NCBI GenBank assembly: GCA_041399205.1 | Contig: JAWKTK010000003.1 | Coordinates: forward strand, 372,001 to 436,000 | DNA from: JAGQOZ01 sp041399205 | Lineage (GTDB): Bacteria; Planctomycetota; Planctomycetia; Pirellulales; Pirellulaceae | Direction of reading: 5' to 3' | DNA length: 64,000 nt | Part shown: positions 36,179 through 44,565 of the stretch, piece by piece | Numbering within the stretch: the stretch's first letter is position 1 | How the letters are laid out: every line of letters starts with the position of its first letter | Made by a program: the position numbers and the translations under genes | The notes under the pieces: generated by a model | Seen by the model: only the letters and a program-made list of their open reading frames with translations | The model's database searches: none | Told to the model about the DNA's origin: nothing

Positions 36179-37080
36179 CGGCGAGACCTCCGTGGCGTGC
36201 GAGAAACCAGGAATCGAGCCAACACGTCTCCGTATGGTTCTTCAATGCGAATGCGATGGTAGTCGACCGCGGAATCTCGGACGGCCGCGTCGATCCCTTC
36301 GATATACTCTTTCAACGCCGCTTCGTATTCTCGCCGAATCACACTCGGTTCGACCAACAACGAAGGTCCGCCTTCCAGGTCCAGGAAACGAGTCGGGCGG
36401 TCGAACGTAAATTCTAATTCGGCCGCTTCCAACAGATGAAACACGACGACGTCATGTTTGCGAAATCGCAAGTGCTGGAAACAATCCAGCAGTTCACTGG
36501 GCGGCACAAATAGATCCGAAGCGATGACGATTAGGGCGCGTTGTCGAACTTGTTCGGCCACTTTGTGCAGCGCTTCCACCAAACCGGTTTCACCTTTCGG
36601 CTTGATATCGGCCAGTGTATTAAAGACATTGCGAAGATGAGCGGCGTTGCGTTTGGCCGGGACTTGAACGCCCAGTCCTTGCGCGGCACAAGTCAACCCG
36701 ACGGCGTCACCTTGTTGCGAAGCGAGATATCCCAGCGAGGCAATTAGTCGTTTGCCGTAGTCCAGTTTACTGACTCCGTTGGCGCCGTATTTCATGGAGC
36801 CGCTAGTATCCAAGACGCCGATCAAGCGCAAATTGGTGTCGGCTTCGAACTCCTTGACGTAAAACCGATCCGACCGCCCGTATGCTCGCCAATCCAAGCG
36901 CCGAGGATCATCGCCCTGGACATACTTGCGATATTCAGCGAATTCAATACTGGAGCCTCGATGCGGACTACGATGCCGGCCCGACACATTTCCCATCATC
37001 ATCTTCCGCGCATACAACGGCAGACTGCTCAACCGAGTCAGCACGGCGGGATCCAGGAATTCGCGATGTTGTGTGTCCAC
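36175..37080 (-). CDS. DUF58 protein of the MoxR cluster
   Basis: The protein has 301 residues. The DUF58 hallmark GDDPRRLDWRAYGRSD (about 57-72) is followed by the VWA-like VLDTSGSM (89-96) and VIASDLF blocks. The protein is soluble and lacks the membrane anchors seen in some DUF58 members. It is the usual partner of a MoxR AAA+ ATPase. The start is GTG at 37080; no strong ribosome site is visible. Its stop overlaps the BatA-like start. A REP-transposase segment separates it from moxR upstream. Confidence 0.88.
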   Translation of the reverse strand: MDTQHREFLDPAVLTRLSSLPLYARKMMMGNVSGRHRSPHRGSSIEFAEYRKYVQGDDPRRLDWRAYGRSDRFYVKEFEADTNLRLIGVLDTSGSMKYGANGVSKLDYGKRLIASLGYLASQQGDAVGLTCAAQGLGVQVPAKRNAAHLRNVFNTLADIKPKGETGLVEALHKVAEQVRQRALIVIASDLFVPPSELLDCFQHLRFRKHDVVVFHLLEAAELEFTFDRPTRFLDLEGGPSLLVEPSVIRREYEAALKEYIEGIDAAVRDSAVDYHRIRIEEPYGDVLARFLVSRTPRRSRR

Positions 37081-37100
37081 AGGGAATGCTCGTTTAAATC

Positions 37101-37343
37101 TTAGCCCGACGCGTCAGCGAGGGGACTGCGTATTTGTCCTAAATACTGTGCTATACGTTCAAGGGCGTCGCTTTTGGTTTTCCGGTTATTGAAATTGGCG
37201 GTCATGGCGTTGGCGCGTTAGGATTCTGTGTTTGGTTACGTAGTTGCTATAGTTCGCTTTATCGGGCGAAATCTTAGCCCGACGCGTCAGCGAGGGACTG
37301 CGGAGTGTCCGTTTTTTCCCTCACTTACGTTTCGGGCTAGGAT
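37101..37343. repeat. REP-like elements at the 3' side of the transposase
   Basis: A half element (TTAGCCCGACGCGTCAGCGA) lies at 37101-37123. A complete hairpin has arms 37272-37297 and 37317-37343. The second arm (TCCCTCACTTACGTTTCGGG and CTAGGAT) contains the stop and last codons of the transposase gene. Confidence 0.85.
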
Positions 37344-37830
37344 GTCGTGTCGTACTAAAGTCTAAGTGTTTTCGGTCTTGGGCTTCGTTAACATAGTAAA
37401 TCGCTCGATCTAGCGAGTCATCGTCGAATATCCAGCGCACGCTTCCTCGTTCTGTCCACCATTCGCTTCGGTGCGAATCAAACTCTTGTCTTAACTTGCG
37501 AGTGCACCACGCTTTCAGGTCAGATCGAATCTTCCTTGGCGATGTATTTTCGGCAGAAATAACGACGTGCAAATGATTGGTGCGACATGCTAACGCATGG
37601 AGTGCCCAATGGCGATGGACGCAGGTTTCCATAACTTGTTCCTCAACGGCAATGCGCTGCTTTTGGGTCAAAACGCACGGGTTGCTTGTCATGCTTTGCG
37701 CCGCCTGAATTTCCTTGTCAACGTCTGGCAACTGCCAACCACGGTGATATTCCGTCCAACCACGCTCGTCGCCCGGCAGCCAAGTGCCGTACGTTGTGAT
37801 GGTCAGAAAATAGGCTATCGGGTCGTTCAT
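37321..37830 (-). CDS. REP-associated tyrosine transposase (IS200-like Y1 HUH)
   Basis: The protein has 169 residues from the ATG at 37830 (MNDPIAYFLTITTYGTWLPG); the frame is open to 37890, but those codons do not fit the family. The HUH motif is TNHLHVVI (H86, H88) and the catalytic Tyr is Y145 or Y146 in AIYYVNEAQ. Such single-copy RAYT enzymes cut and move REP palindromes. REP-like elements lie on both sides. The C-terminal residues from Pro164 and the stop are encoded inside a REP arm, so gene and element are physically fused. It splits moxR from its DUF58 partner. Confidence 0.88.
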   Translation of the reverse strand: MNDPIAYFLTITTYGTWLPGDERGWTEYHRGWQLPDVDKEIQAAQSMTSNPCVLTQKQRIAVEEQVMETCVHRHWALHALACRTNHLHVVISAENTSPRKIRSDLKAWCTRKLRQEFDSHRSEWWTERGSVRWIFDDDSLDRAIYYVNEAQDRKHLDFSTTRHPSPKRK

Positions 37831-37918
37831 TGAAATGTTGTCCTGTACGTTGAAATTGTCCTCCCGGCACATCTTGGCCGGAGGCGTCAACCACGGGATT
37901 GCGGAATAGTATTCATTG

Positions 37919-38069
37919 TCTCGCTCACGCGTTTTGAAGTTGCGCCTTTTCCTAGCCCGAAACGTAAGTGAGGGAAAATCGGACCCTCCGCCGACCCTCG
38001 CTGACGCGTCGGGCTAGGATCAGTGGTTAGTTACGTAGTTGTTCCCTCGCTGACGCTTCCGGCGAGGAT
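37919..38069. repeat. REP-like elements at the 5' side of the transposase
   Basis: Four palindrome arms lie in a row: 37919-37934, 37951-37975, 37994-38021 and 38042-38069, alternating orientation. The variants include CCGAAACGTAAGTGAGG and CTCGCTGACGCGTCGGGCTA. The segment 37921-37974 nearly repeats 6780-6833. Confidence 0.85.
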
Positions 38070-38085
38070 GTCTTGCGTTCGTTGC

Positions 38086-39105
38086 TTACGACTTTTCCAC
38101 CAAACGCCGCACGATGTCTCGACTGGTGATGCCTTCTGATTCGGCGTTGAACGTCGTGAGGACTCGATGCGTCAGCACGGGTTCGGCCACATCTTCGATA
38201 TCTTCCAGCCGAACCATATAACTGCCTCGCAATGCCGCCAACGCTTTACCGCCTAGGACCAAATACTGGACCGCTCGAGGCCCGGCGCCCCAACTGACCA
38301 TAGGCTTGAGCCAATCCGGTGCACTAGGATCATCGGGACGCGTTTTTCGAACCAGGTCGACGCAATATTCGTAAATGTGGTCCGGCACCGGAACTCGGCG
38401 AATCACATCTTGAAACGCGATCACTCGTTCACCCGTAATCAAATGTTGCAAGTCTGGCATTTTGACGCCGGTGGTGGTTCGCGCAATTTGAATCTCTTGG
38501 TCTCGATCTGGATAATCGACCTGAATCAAAAACATGAAGCGATCCAATTGTGCTTCGGGCAGTGGATACGTTCCTTCTTGTTCCACCGGATTCTGCGTGG
38601 CCAAAACAAAGAACGGCGGATCCAATTTGAAGGTGCGGCCCACCACGGTCACTCGATGCTCTTGCATCGCTTCCAACATGGCGGCCTGCGTTTTGGAAGG
38701 AGCTCGATTGATTTCGTCGGCCAAAACAATGTTGGCAAAGACGGGGCCTTTGACAAATTCAAATTGGCGACGCCCATCGCCAGTGTCTTGCAAGATATCT
38801 GTCCCCGTGATGTCCATGGGCATCAAGTCGGGCGTAAATTGAATGCGGCTGAATGACAAGTCCAATGCTTGGGACAAGGAACTGACCAGCAGCGTTTTGG
38901 CGAGACCGGGTACACCCATCAATAGCCCGTGGCCTCGAGCGAACAGGCAGAGCGTTAGTTGTTCGATGACCTTTTCCTGGCCGACGATGACTTTGCCGAG
39001 TTCCGCGGTGAGTTGGTCGTAGAATTTGCGAAGTTCATCAATCGCTTGTACGTCGTCGTTGCCCAGCTGAGCGTCAGGGGAGACAGTTGCCACGCCATGT
39101 TCCAT
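38086..39105 (-). CDS. MoxR-family AAA+ ATPase
   Basis: The protein has 339 residues. Walker A is GVPGLAKT (about 60-67), Walker B is IVLADEINRAP, sensor 1 is VLATQNPVEQEGTYPLPEAQ, and the arginine finger lies in LDRFMF. The C-terminal lid is the MoxR/RavA type. The enzyme is thought to act as a chaperone that remodels or inserts cofactors in partner proteins, here probably with the downstream DUF58 and BatA-like products. It is the first gene of the minus-strand cluster, followed by the transposase insertion. Family length is normal. Confidence 0.92.
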   Translation of the reverse strand: MEHGVATVSPDAQLGNDDVQAIDELRKFYDQLTAELGKVIVGQEKVIEQLTLCLFARGHGLLMGVPGLAKTLLVSSLSQALDLSFSRIQFTPDLMPMDITGTDILQDTGDGRRQFEFVKGPVFANIVLADEINRAPSKTQAAMLEAMQEHRVTVVGRTFKLDPPFFVLATQNPVEQEGTYPLPEAQLDRFMFLIQVDYPDRDQEIQIARTTTGVKMPDLQHLITGERVIAFQDVIRRVPVPDHIYEYCVDLVRKTRPDDPSAPDWLKPMVSWGAGPRAVQYLVLGGKALAALRGSYMVRLEDIEDVAEPVLTHRVLTTFNAESEGITSRDIVRRLVEKS

Positions 39106-39366
39106 TCATTTAACAGGATCACATTCGCCAATTTGGTTTTTGTTCGCTTCACAGCATAGTTGGTTCGAACCCGGTTCGTCAAAAAAAGATTTCAAAGTTG
39201 GTCGCTATGCAAAGTTGCCGCCGAGTGTCGAATCTTGCTGAGGTTGGTCCATTCCCTACCGTATCCGTTTAGGAACGTTGGCCTTCTGAGCCCAAACGCC
39301 AGTCAGGGAAAACAGACGTTTCCACGGTTCAATCACTAACGCGGGAGTTGGTCAAAAGCTGGAACT

Positions 39367-41145
39367 TTATTCGCTGCTGTTGCCGGAATCTTGGAAAATG
39401 ATTTCGATGGGTTCGTCCGAAACCGGCACTGCTTCCGTTTCCGAATCAAATCCCATCTGATCGCCCACGGGCAAGGATAGACGTTGGCCGGGTTCGATAT
39501 CGTCTTTGGATTCCAATTCGTTTACCTTCAAAAATCGATCTACGAATTCGTCCACGTCCCCTGCAACGCCACCTCGCATCAATTGAATTAATGTATCGAT
39601 CGTGGCATCTTCTTTTAGTTCAACCGAATAATCGACTAACAGAGTGCGGCCTGGTTTGACTTCTTCGTCTTCTTCCAGGCCATTCATCAGCCGCAAGTAT
39701 TCTTCAGTGACTTCGTGGCGTTCCGCAAAGGTTGCCAATGTGTCGTCGGTTTTCAGGCGTTGAATTTCATGCCGCATCGTCTCTTCTTTGAACGGAATCT
39801 CTTGCTGAAAGTTGTTTTGGCCATTGATTTGATAGACCGTTACCATCAGATACGATTGCCCGTTATCTTGCGGCATGTATTGGAATTCGCCGGGAACGTC
39901 CAATTCTGTACCGGGTTCAAGTGCTTGGTCGTCACTCAAGTCATTCAGCTCTTGCAGATTCCGAACGGACGTCCGATAGAACTTGGCCAGCGACTCCAGC
40001 GTGTCGTTCGGTTGCACTTTGTGTTTCCAGGCGACACAGAAGATTTCTCGATTCGAAAAGACCTTGTCTACCTTGGTTCGGTTTAGGATGCGTAGTTTTT
40101 CGACATCCATCTGTTCTTGAAAGGCGACCTTCGCCAGCGTGTCTCCGGCAAACGCGCGGCGAAATTTCGCTCCAGGCATTGTACTTGAGGCATCGTTGAG
40201 CGCGTCACTGGTGTATTGATGTTCGACTCCGTTTTGATCGTAGTAAGTGTAAGATCCATCGGTGAAGTGATACTGTTGGCGGTCCACTTGCTCGGCTTGA
40301 AAATCGGCGGCTTCCAATGCGATACCCAGTTGTTCGACTTCTTGTGCTTGCTCCATTTCAGCGAATAACGACGCCTGACCGGCCTGCTGGGCGTCAAACG
40401 CTACCTGGATTGTTTCGGCCTCTTCCTTGTTCAACGAAACTAGCTGCAAAGCGAATCCCAGGTCGCTACTGGTGGCGTTCCCCTGGTGAACTTCGACTGC
40501 CAAGATGTTGTCACCTGCGTTTAGTAATTCAGTATCCGCGATGAACAGCCACGGATTGAATTCTTGATCGTCGCCATATGCGGTGACAGCAGTGGTATTG
40601 GGTTCAATATTTCCTTCGGGCAAGTTGTAACGATAGACCTCCGTGCCGTTCAAATAGACCACGGCGCCGTCATCCGCGCTGAGCTTGCCTGCGATTTTGG
40701 CCATTTCGTCGGCAGCTTCCGGCCGCTTGAATTTGTAGCGAAAAAACGCAACCAAGTTCTTTTCATTGGCATCGCCGCCGAATTCGATATTTGTGGCAAT
40801 TCGACCGTCACCGTATCCCAGCGGCGCGGGGCCTGACTTCCAGTCTTGGTCATCGAAGTCTTGCGAATGCCATTTTTCGCCGGGAGTTTCCTTCGCATCC
40901 CAATATTTCCAAGTGGCGTCTGCGGCAATCAGCTGGCTTTCCGGTTGGTCGAACACGGCAAACGCCTGTGCGAATACCTGATCTTGGGTTTCCAGGATAA
41001 CTGCGTCTTCAATGATGACGGCTTCATCTGCCACTAGAAAATCCTGAACCGCAAAATCCTGAGCAACCAGGCGCTGCAGGTATACTTGGCCGCCAGTCCA
41101 GAACACCAACACGAGTGCATAACAAGAAAGTCGACGACTGATCAT
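39367..41145 (-). CDS. Exported multi-LysM protein
   Basis: The protein has 592 residues with a signal-like N-terminus (about 1-28), followed by a beta-sandwich domain (about 70-235; KYWDAKETPGEKWHSQDFDD and VYLNGTEVYRYNLPEG). Four LysM-like units follow in the C-terminal half (AGDTLAKVAFQEQMDVEKLR, PNDTLESLAKFYRTSVRNLQ, TDDTLATFAERHEVTEEYLR and EDATIDTLIQLMRGG). LysM modules bind glycan such as peptidoglycan. The sandwich resembles those in exported planctomycete proteins. It is probably envelope-associated; no catalytic domain is visible. The acidic C-terminus ends in NSSE. Confidence 0.78.
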   Translation of the reverse strand: MISRRLSCYALVLVFWTGGQVYLQRLVAQDFAVQDFLVADEAVIIEDAVILETQDQVFAQAFAVFDQPESQLIAADATWKYWDAKETPGEKWHSQDFDDQDWKSGPAPLGYGDGRIATNIEFGGDANEKNLVAFFRYKFKRPEAADEMAKIAGKLSADDGAVVYLNGTEVYRYNLPEGNIEPNTTAVTAYGDDQEFNPWLFIADTELLNAGDNILAVEVHQGNATSSDLGFALQLVSLNKEEAETIQVAFDAQQAGQASLFAEMEQAQEVEQLGIALEAADFQAEQVDRQQYHFTDGSYTYYDQNGVEHQYTSDALNDASSTMPGAKFRRAFAGDTLAKVAFQEQMDVEKLRILNRTKVDKVFSNREIFCVAWKHKVQPNDTLESLAKFYRTSVRNLQELNDLSDDQALEPGTELDVPGEFQYMPQDNGQSYLMVTVYQINGQNNFQQEIPFKEETMRHEIQRLKTDDTLATFAERHEVTEEYLRLMNGLEEDEEVKPGRTLLVDYSVELKEDATIDTLIQLMRGGVAGDVDEFVDRFLKVNELESKDDIEPGQRLSLPVGDQMGFDSETEAVPVSDEPIEIIFQDSGNSSE

Positions 41146-41413
41146 CGCGAATGTTCCTCGGCCTGCCAGGACAAAATGGGTTCGATCAAGGGCTGAATAG
41201 CTACAGCATATTCGAAATCGCTGCGAGTTGCTTGCAATAGTTTAGCGAAGCATTGTAGGATTTCCTCAAATCTCGCGTCGAAACCACAATACGCTGCCTG
41301 TTCTGGCTTGGTTCAGCGGTTTCCACGAGATGAGTCAGAGAGTCATTGGCGCAGACGGCCGCGATACGGAATCTGCACACGGAAATTCAAGTCGCAGGAG
41401 TGGACCTATTACT

Positions 41414-41899
41414 ATGCCAGCGAATCCGGTCAAGCAAACGCTGCCCATCATTTATATTTCACTGATCACGGGAATCTCCATATTCGCTGGATTTACCCTC
41501 TTTGTGCGGCGTGACGATCCTTGGGGCCAGGCCGAACTGTTAGGGTATATGGGACTTGCCTTTGCCTTCGTGATCATTGTCCTGCACTTGATCGTGCCTA
41601 GTTTTGTGTCGGCCACCAATATCAAACAACTGGACCGTGAAGCGTTCTTGGCATTGGCTGCCGATCAGCAAGACGAACGGCTATCAGTGATCTATCAAAC
41701 ATCAAAGATTATCGCCGGTGCCCTGCTGGAAGGTGGCGCATTCTTCAATTTGATCGCGTTTCTCACCGAAGGCGGAGCGATCAATCTACTAATGGCCGGT
41801 GTGCTGCTACTGAACCTCATCTTGGGCTTCCCCACGCCAAAAAGGATTGATCATTGGCTGGAAGATCAAAAAAGCCTGATACAAATGCGGCGAAGCTAG
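41414..41899 (+). CDS. Small membrane protein of unknown function
   Basis: The protein has about 161 residues and four hydrophobic segments (about 12-30, 40-62, 100-122 and 124-142). Between helices 2 and 3 there is a hydrophilic loop (TNIKQLDREAFLALAADQQDE). I do not recognise a family. The frame is open from 41330; the ATG at 41414 starts the membrane-like part, but AGGAG lies 15 bases upstream, farther than normal, so the start is uncertain. It is in a 1-kb stretch between the LysM gene and the deiminase-like gene, and stands alone. Confidence 0.55.
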   Translation: MPANPVKQTLPIIYISLITGISIFAGFTLFVRRDDPWGQAELLGYMGLAFAFVIIVLHLIVPSFVSATNIKQLDREAFLALAADQQDERLSVIYQTSKIIAGALLEGGAFFNLIAFLTEGGAINLLMAGVLLLNLILGFPTPKRIDHWLEDQKSLIQMRRS

Positions 41900-42113
41900 A
41901 TTCTTGACGAACGCCGTTGGAGAGCCATCCCGGAAGATCATTTTTTAACCACTTAGACCAACAAATGCTCCGGCCAAGCAGATAGGCTGGCGAGTCTTGT
42001 TGGGATATGCAGAAATAGCGTTCACTGGCACGCAGATTGCACTCGGCGCAGCGATTCTGGAAAGTCCATTTGTTTCTAGGACTTTTCGTTGGGAGTGGGT
42101 GGAGCGAACGTGC

Positions 42114-43385
42114 GTGAGTGGCAACGGTGTTTCTTCTTGGTGTAGCGTTGGATTGGTGGCCTGCCTGTGGGTTTTTTCACATGGCGAAGACATTCCTTTG
42201 GCCCCGGTACCAGCTGATCCTGCGGCATCCACGTGGGATTCTGCACCGACAACCGGTTCATTCGAATCAAGCTCAATGCCGTCCGCGGACGAAGGTTCGC
42301 AACTCAGCGCCCATCAGCCGCAGTGGCGATCCAGACGCGTTCGAACCACTGTCCGACCCGCTCGGCTTACCGGTGAATTCGAACGCCAATCGGGAGTGCT
42401 AGTCGCCTGTAATGAATTGATTCATACGGCTCCGGACGTTTTCAAAGATATCGTTATTGCAGCTACTTCACATGTGCCCGTGGTGGCGTTGGTCAACAAC
42501 GAAGATGACCAGCGATTGGCCGTGGAGATTTTGACAGGTTTGCGTCTGCCTGAAAACCGTTTGCGGTTTGTCAAAGTACAACACAACACCATGTGGGCTC
42601 GTGATTACGGGCCACGCGCATTGATGCAAGACAACCGTTTGCCATTGGTGATCGATCCGACCTACGCCGACGATCGGCCGGAAGACGAATCGGTGCCGAC
42701 GGCGATTGGGCACTTGGCGGGCTTGCCGGTAGTGGCTACCACGTTGCGAGTCGCCGGAGGCAATCTGCTATCCAACGGCACTGGCGTGATTGTGACGACC
42801 GACCGAATTTTGGAAGAAAATCCCGATTTGGAACAAGCAGAAGTGATTGCCAAACTGGCTCAGACCTACGAAGCCAACGAAGTAGTGATGCTGGATCCAT
42901 TGTCGGGCGAATCGACGGGACATGTCGACATGTTTGCGACGTTCACTTCGCCGACAACGGTTGTGGTGGGCAGCTATTCGGTCGAAGAAGACGAAGAAAA
43001 CGCTCAGATTCTGGACCGCAATGCCGCTCGACTCGCAAAGGTCGTCACACCGCAGGGACCGCTGTCGGTGGTTCGCATCCCCATGCCATCCAATGCAGAT
43101 TCCGTGTGGAGAACGTACACCAACGTGGTGTTTGCCAACGGGGCGTTGCTGTTTCCGGTCTATCAGAATACGGACGACGACGTGGAGCGCCACGCCATGG
43201 AACTTTACCGAGCGGTCCTGCCGGGCTGGGAGATCAAGCCGGTGAATGTCGATGGCATCATCGATTCGGGTGGCGCGTTGCACTGTACGGTGTTGAATCT
43301 GGGGCCCATCGACATTGATCGCCTTTCCATGCCGCGATTGTTTCCTGCCGGCCGTCGGGCTCGCTTTGTATCATCCCTGCGTTGA
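42114..43385 (+). CDS. Agmatine deiminase family (PAD_porph) protein with export-like N-terminus
   Basis: The protein has about 423 residues. Guanidino-modifying fold motifs are present: MWARDYGP (substrate Asp), VAGGNLLSNG, TGHVDMFATF (catalytic His/Asp) and a C-terminal GGALHCTVLNL with the nucleophilic Cys. Family enzymes turn agmatine into N-carbamoylputrescine, or peptidyl-arginine into citrulline. GTG at 42114 lies nine bases after GGAG; the N-terminus (VGLVACLWVF) resembles a signal or lipobox but lacks charges, and an indel there is possible since another GTG frame starts MREWQRCFFLV. An exported peptidyl-arginine-type role cannot be excluded. Confidence 0.8.
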   Translation: MSGNGVSSWCSVGLVACLWVFSHGEDIPLAPVPADPAASTWDSAPTTGSFESSSMPSADEGSQLSAHQPQWRSRRVRTTVRPARLTGEFERQSGVLVACNELIHTAPDVFKDIVIAATSHVPVVALVNNEDDQRLAVEILTGLRLPENRLRFVKVQHNTMWARDYGPRALMQDNRLPLVIDPTYADDRPEDESVPTAIGHLAGLPVVATTLRVAGGNLLSNGTGVIVTTDRILEENPDLEQAEVIAKLAQTYEANEVVMLDPLSGESTGHVDMFATFTSPTTVVVGSYSVEEDEENAQILDRNAARLAKVVTPQGPLSVVRIPMPSNADSVWRTYTNVVFANGALLFPVYQNTDDDVERHAMELYRAVLPGWEIKPVNVDGIIDSGGALHCTVLNLGPIDIDRLSMPRLFPAGRRARFVSSLR

Positions 43386-43464
43386 TGGCGAATTGATTCT
43401 CGCATGACAACGCCTTGGCAATGAACGGCATCTTGCAGACCGTTCCATTCAACAAGCCCGGTCG

Positions 43465-43995
43465 TTACGTCATGACTCGCGCTTCCGCGTCCAAGAAACG
43501 TTGTGGGATCTTGAGCGGTTTGCCGTCCTGATCCACGCCAACGTCAAACAGACCGTAAATTCTTAACATGCGAAGGAATTCGGCCGGTTCGAACATTTCG
43601 GTTTGCACCACGCTATCCGGAGCATAGGCGAAGGTCAATTCAGCTTCGCCGTGCAACTTTTCGCCCAAATGGCTGGTTGCCTTGATGAGTCCGCCATCGG
43701 GTTGAATGGTTTCTAGTGTGACCGAATAAGACAGATGGTCACCTGGTCGAGCCAAACAATGGAACTTGGCGGAACTGATCTTGGCCAAGACGACTCGTTC
43801 TTGAAAGTCATTCACTTGTCCCAACAACAAACCGCCCGTTTGCGCGAACCCTTCCAGCACGAACGAAGGCGTCATTTGCGGATATCCCGGAAAGTATTCG
43901 TCCACGTGTTCTTCCGCTAGTGAAACGCATTTCACTGACGACGCTCGCACACCGCTGACGAATTCCGTAAATCGGTCAATCCAAAACCATCGCAT
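43465..43995 (-). CDS. Hotdog-fold dehydratase-like protein lacking the catalytic His
   Basis: The protein has 176 residues with a FabZ/FabA-like hotdog fold. It aligns position for position with the paralogue at 44566-45057. Where that protein has His34 the present one has Tyr34 (DEYFPGYP), while Glu48 is kept (FVLEGFAQ). It may be a non-catalytic partner, a thioesterase-like variant or a 3-hydroxyacyl-ACP dehydratase with altered chemistry. It is the last of three co-directional genes with an acyl carrier protein between the two hotdog proteins. The pathway is likely acyl-chain synthesis or modification. Confidence 0.8.
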   Translation of the reverse strand: MRWFWIDRFTEFVSGVRASSVKCVSLAEEHVDEYFPGYPQMTPSFVLEGFAQTGGLLLGQVNDFQERVVLAKISSAKFHCLARPGDHLSYSVTLETIQPDGGLIKATSHLGEKLHGEAELTFAYAPDSVVQTEMFEPAEFLRMLRIYGLFDVGVDQDGKPLKIPQRFLDAEARVMT

Positions 43996-44038
43996 GGAAT
44001 GTTGGGGTCCTTGGCGTATTCAATGCCCGGGCAGTCGC

Positions 44039-44431
44039 CTATTCGGTCACACCTAGCTTGCTGCAGACGTACCGACTCATGTCGTTCACGGTCAGCAAGT
44101 TTCCGAATTCTTGCACCAACGGATTGGCTTCAAAGTTGGACAGGTCTGCAAAGGGCATGCGTTTCTTTAGTTCGGCCACACCGTTGGCTGTGACGCGACC
44201 GTCTTCTACATATTCAGCATTGGTGAGGATGTCTTCGGGGAAGAGTTCCGCCCGAGGAATCTCGATACCAAACGCCTTTTCGAACCGAAAGACAATATCC
44301 AAGAAGTCGATCGATTCTGCGCCAAGGTCACCCACCAACGTGGCTTCGGGGGTCACTTCTTCTTCATCTACGCCCAGCGCATCGACCAACGCTTCACGAA
44401 TTTTCTCAAAAACCTCTTGCTTTGTAGGCAT
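44039..44431 (-). CDS. Acyl carrier protein, extended form
   Basis: The protein has 130 residues. An ACP domain occupies the first ~85 residues, with the phosphopantetheine Ser40 in the LGAESIDFLDIVFRFE helix start; the usual DSLD is ESID here. A C-terminal stretch of about 45 residues (LSNFEANPLVQEF) is unusual for a housekeeping ACP and suggests a dedicated carrier. The ATG at 44431 is chosen because GGGAG lies eleven bases upstream. Flanked by two hotdog proteins, it probably carries their 3-hydroxyacyl or related substrates. Confidence 0.85.
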   Translation of the reverse strand: MPTKQEVFEKIREALVDALGVDEEEVTPEATLVGDLGAESIDFLDIVFRFEKAFGIEIPRAELFPEDILTNAEYVEDGRVTANGVAELKKRMPFADLSNFEANPLVQEFGNLLTVNDMSRYVCSKLGVTE

Positions 44432-44471
44432 CTCTCTCTTTTCTCCCACTTTTACTTAAGCGCCGAAAATC

Positions 44472-44531
44472 CAATTGCTCATTGGATTCGAATTTTACTT
44501 ATCGTACTGGAACCGCAATTGCTCATTGGAT
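44472..44531. repeat. Direct repeat of a 16-bp half-palindrome upstream of the ACP gene
   Basis: CAATTGCTCATTGGAT occurs at 44472-44487 and again at 44516-44531, 44 bases apart. The first copy with flanks forms TCCAAT-TGCTC-ATTGGA. The pair sits 41-100 bases upstream of the ACP start on the minus strand, where an operator could lie. Confidence 0.6.
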
Positions 44532-44565
44532 CTGCTGAGGCCGCGGATTCTTACGAAAAACCTCA

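Noticed and set aside
36926..37192. 88-codon frame ending in LSPTRQRGDCVF-like peptide
   Set aside because: The peptide is the translation of a REP palindrome; the rest overlaps the DUF58 gene on the other strand.
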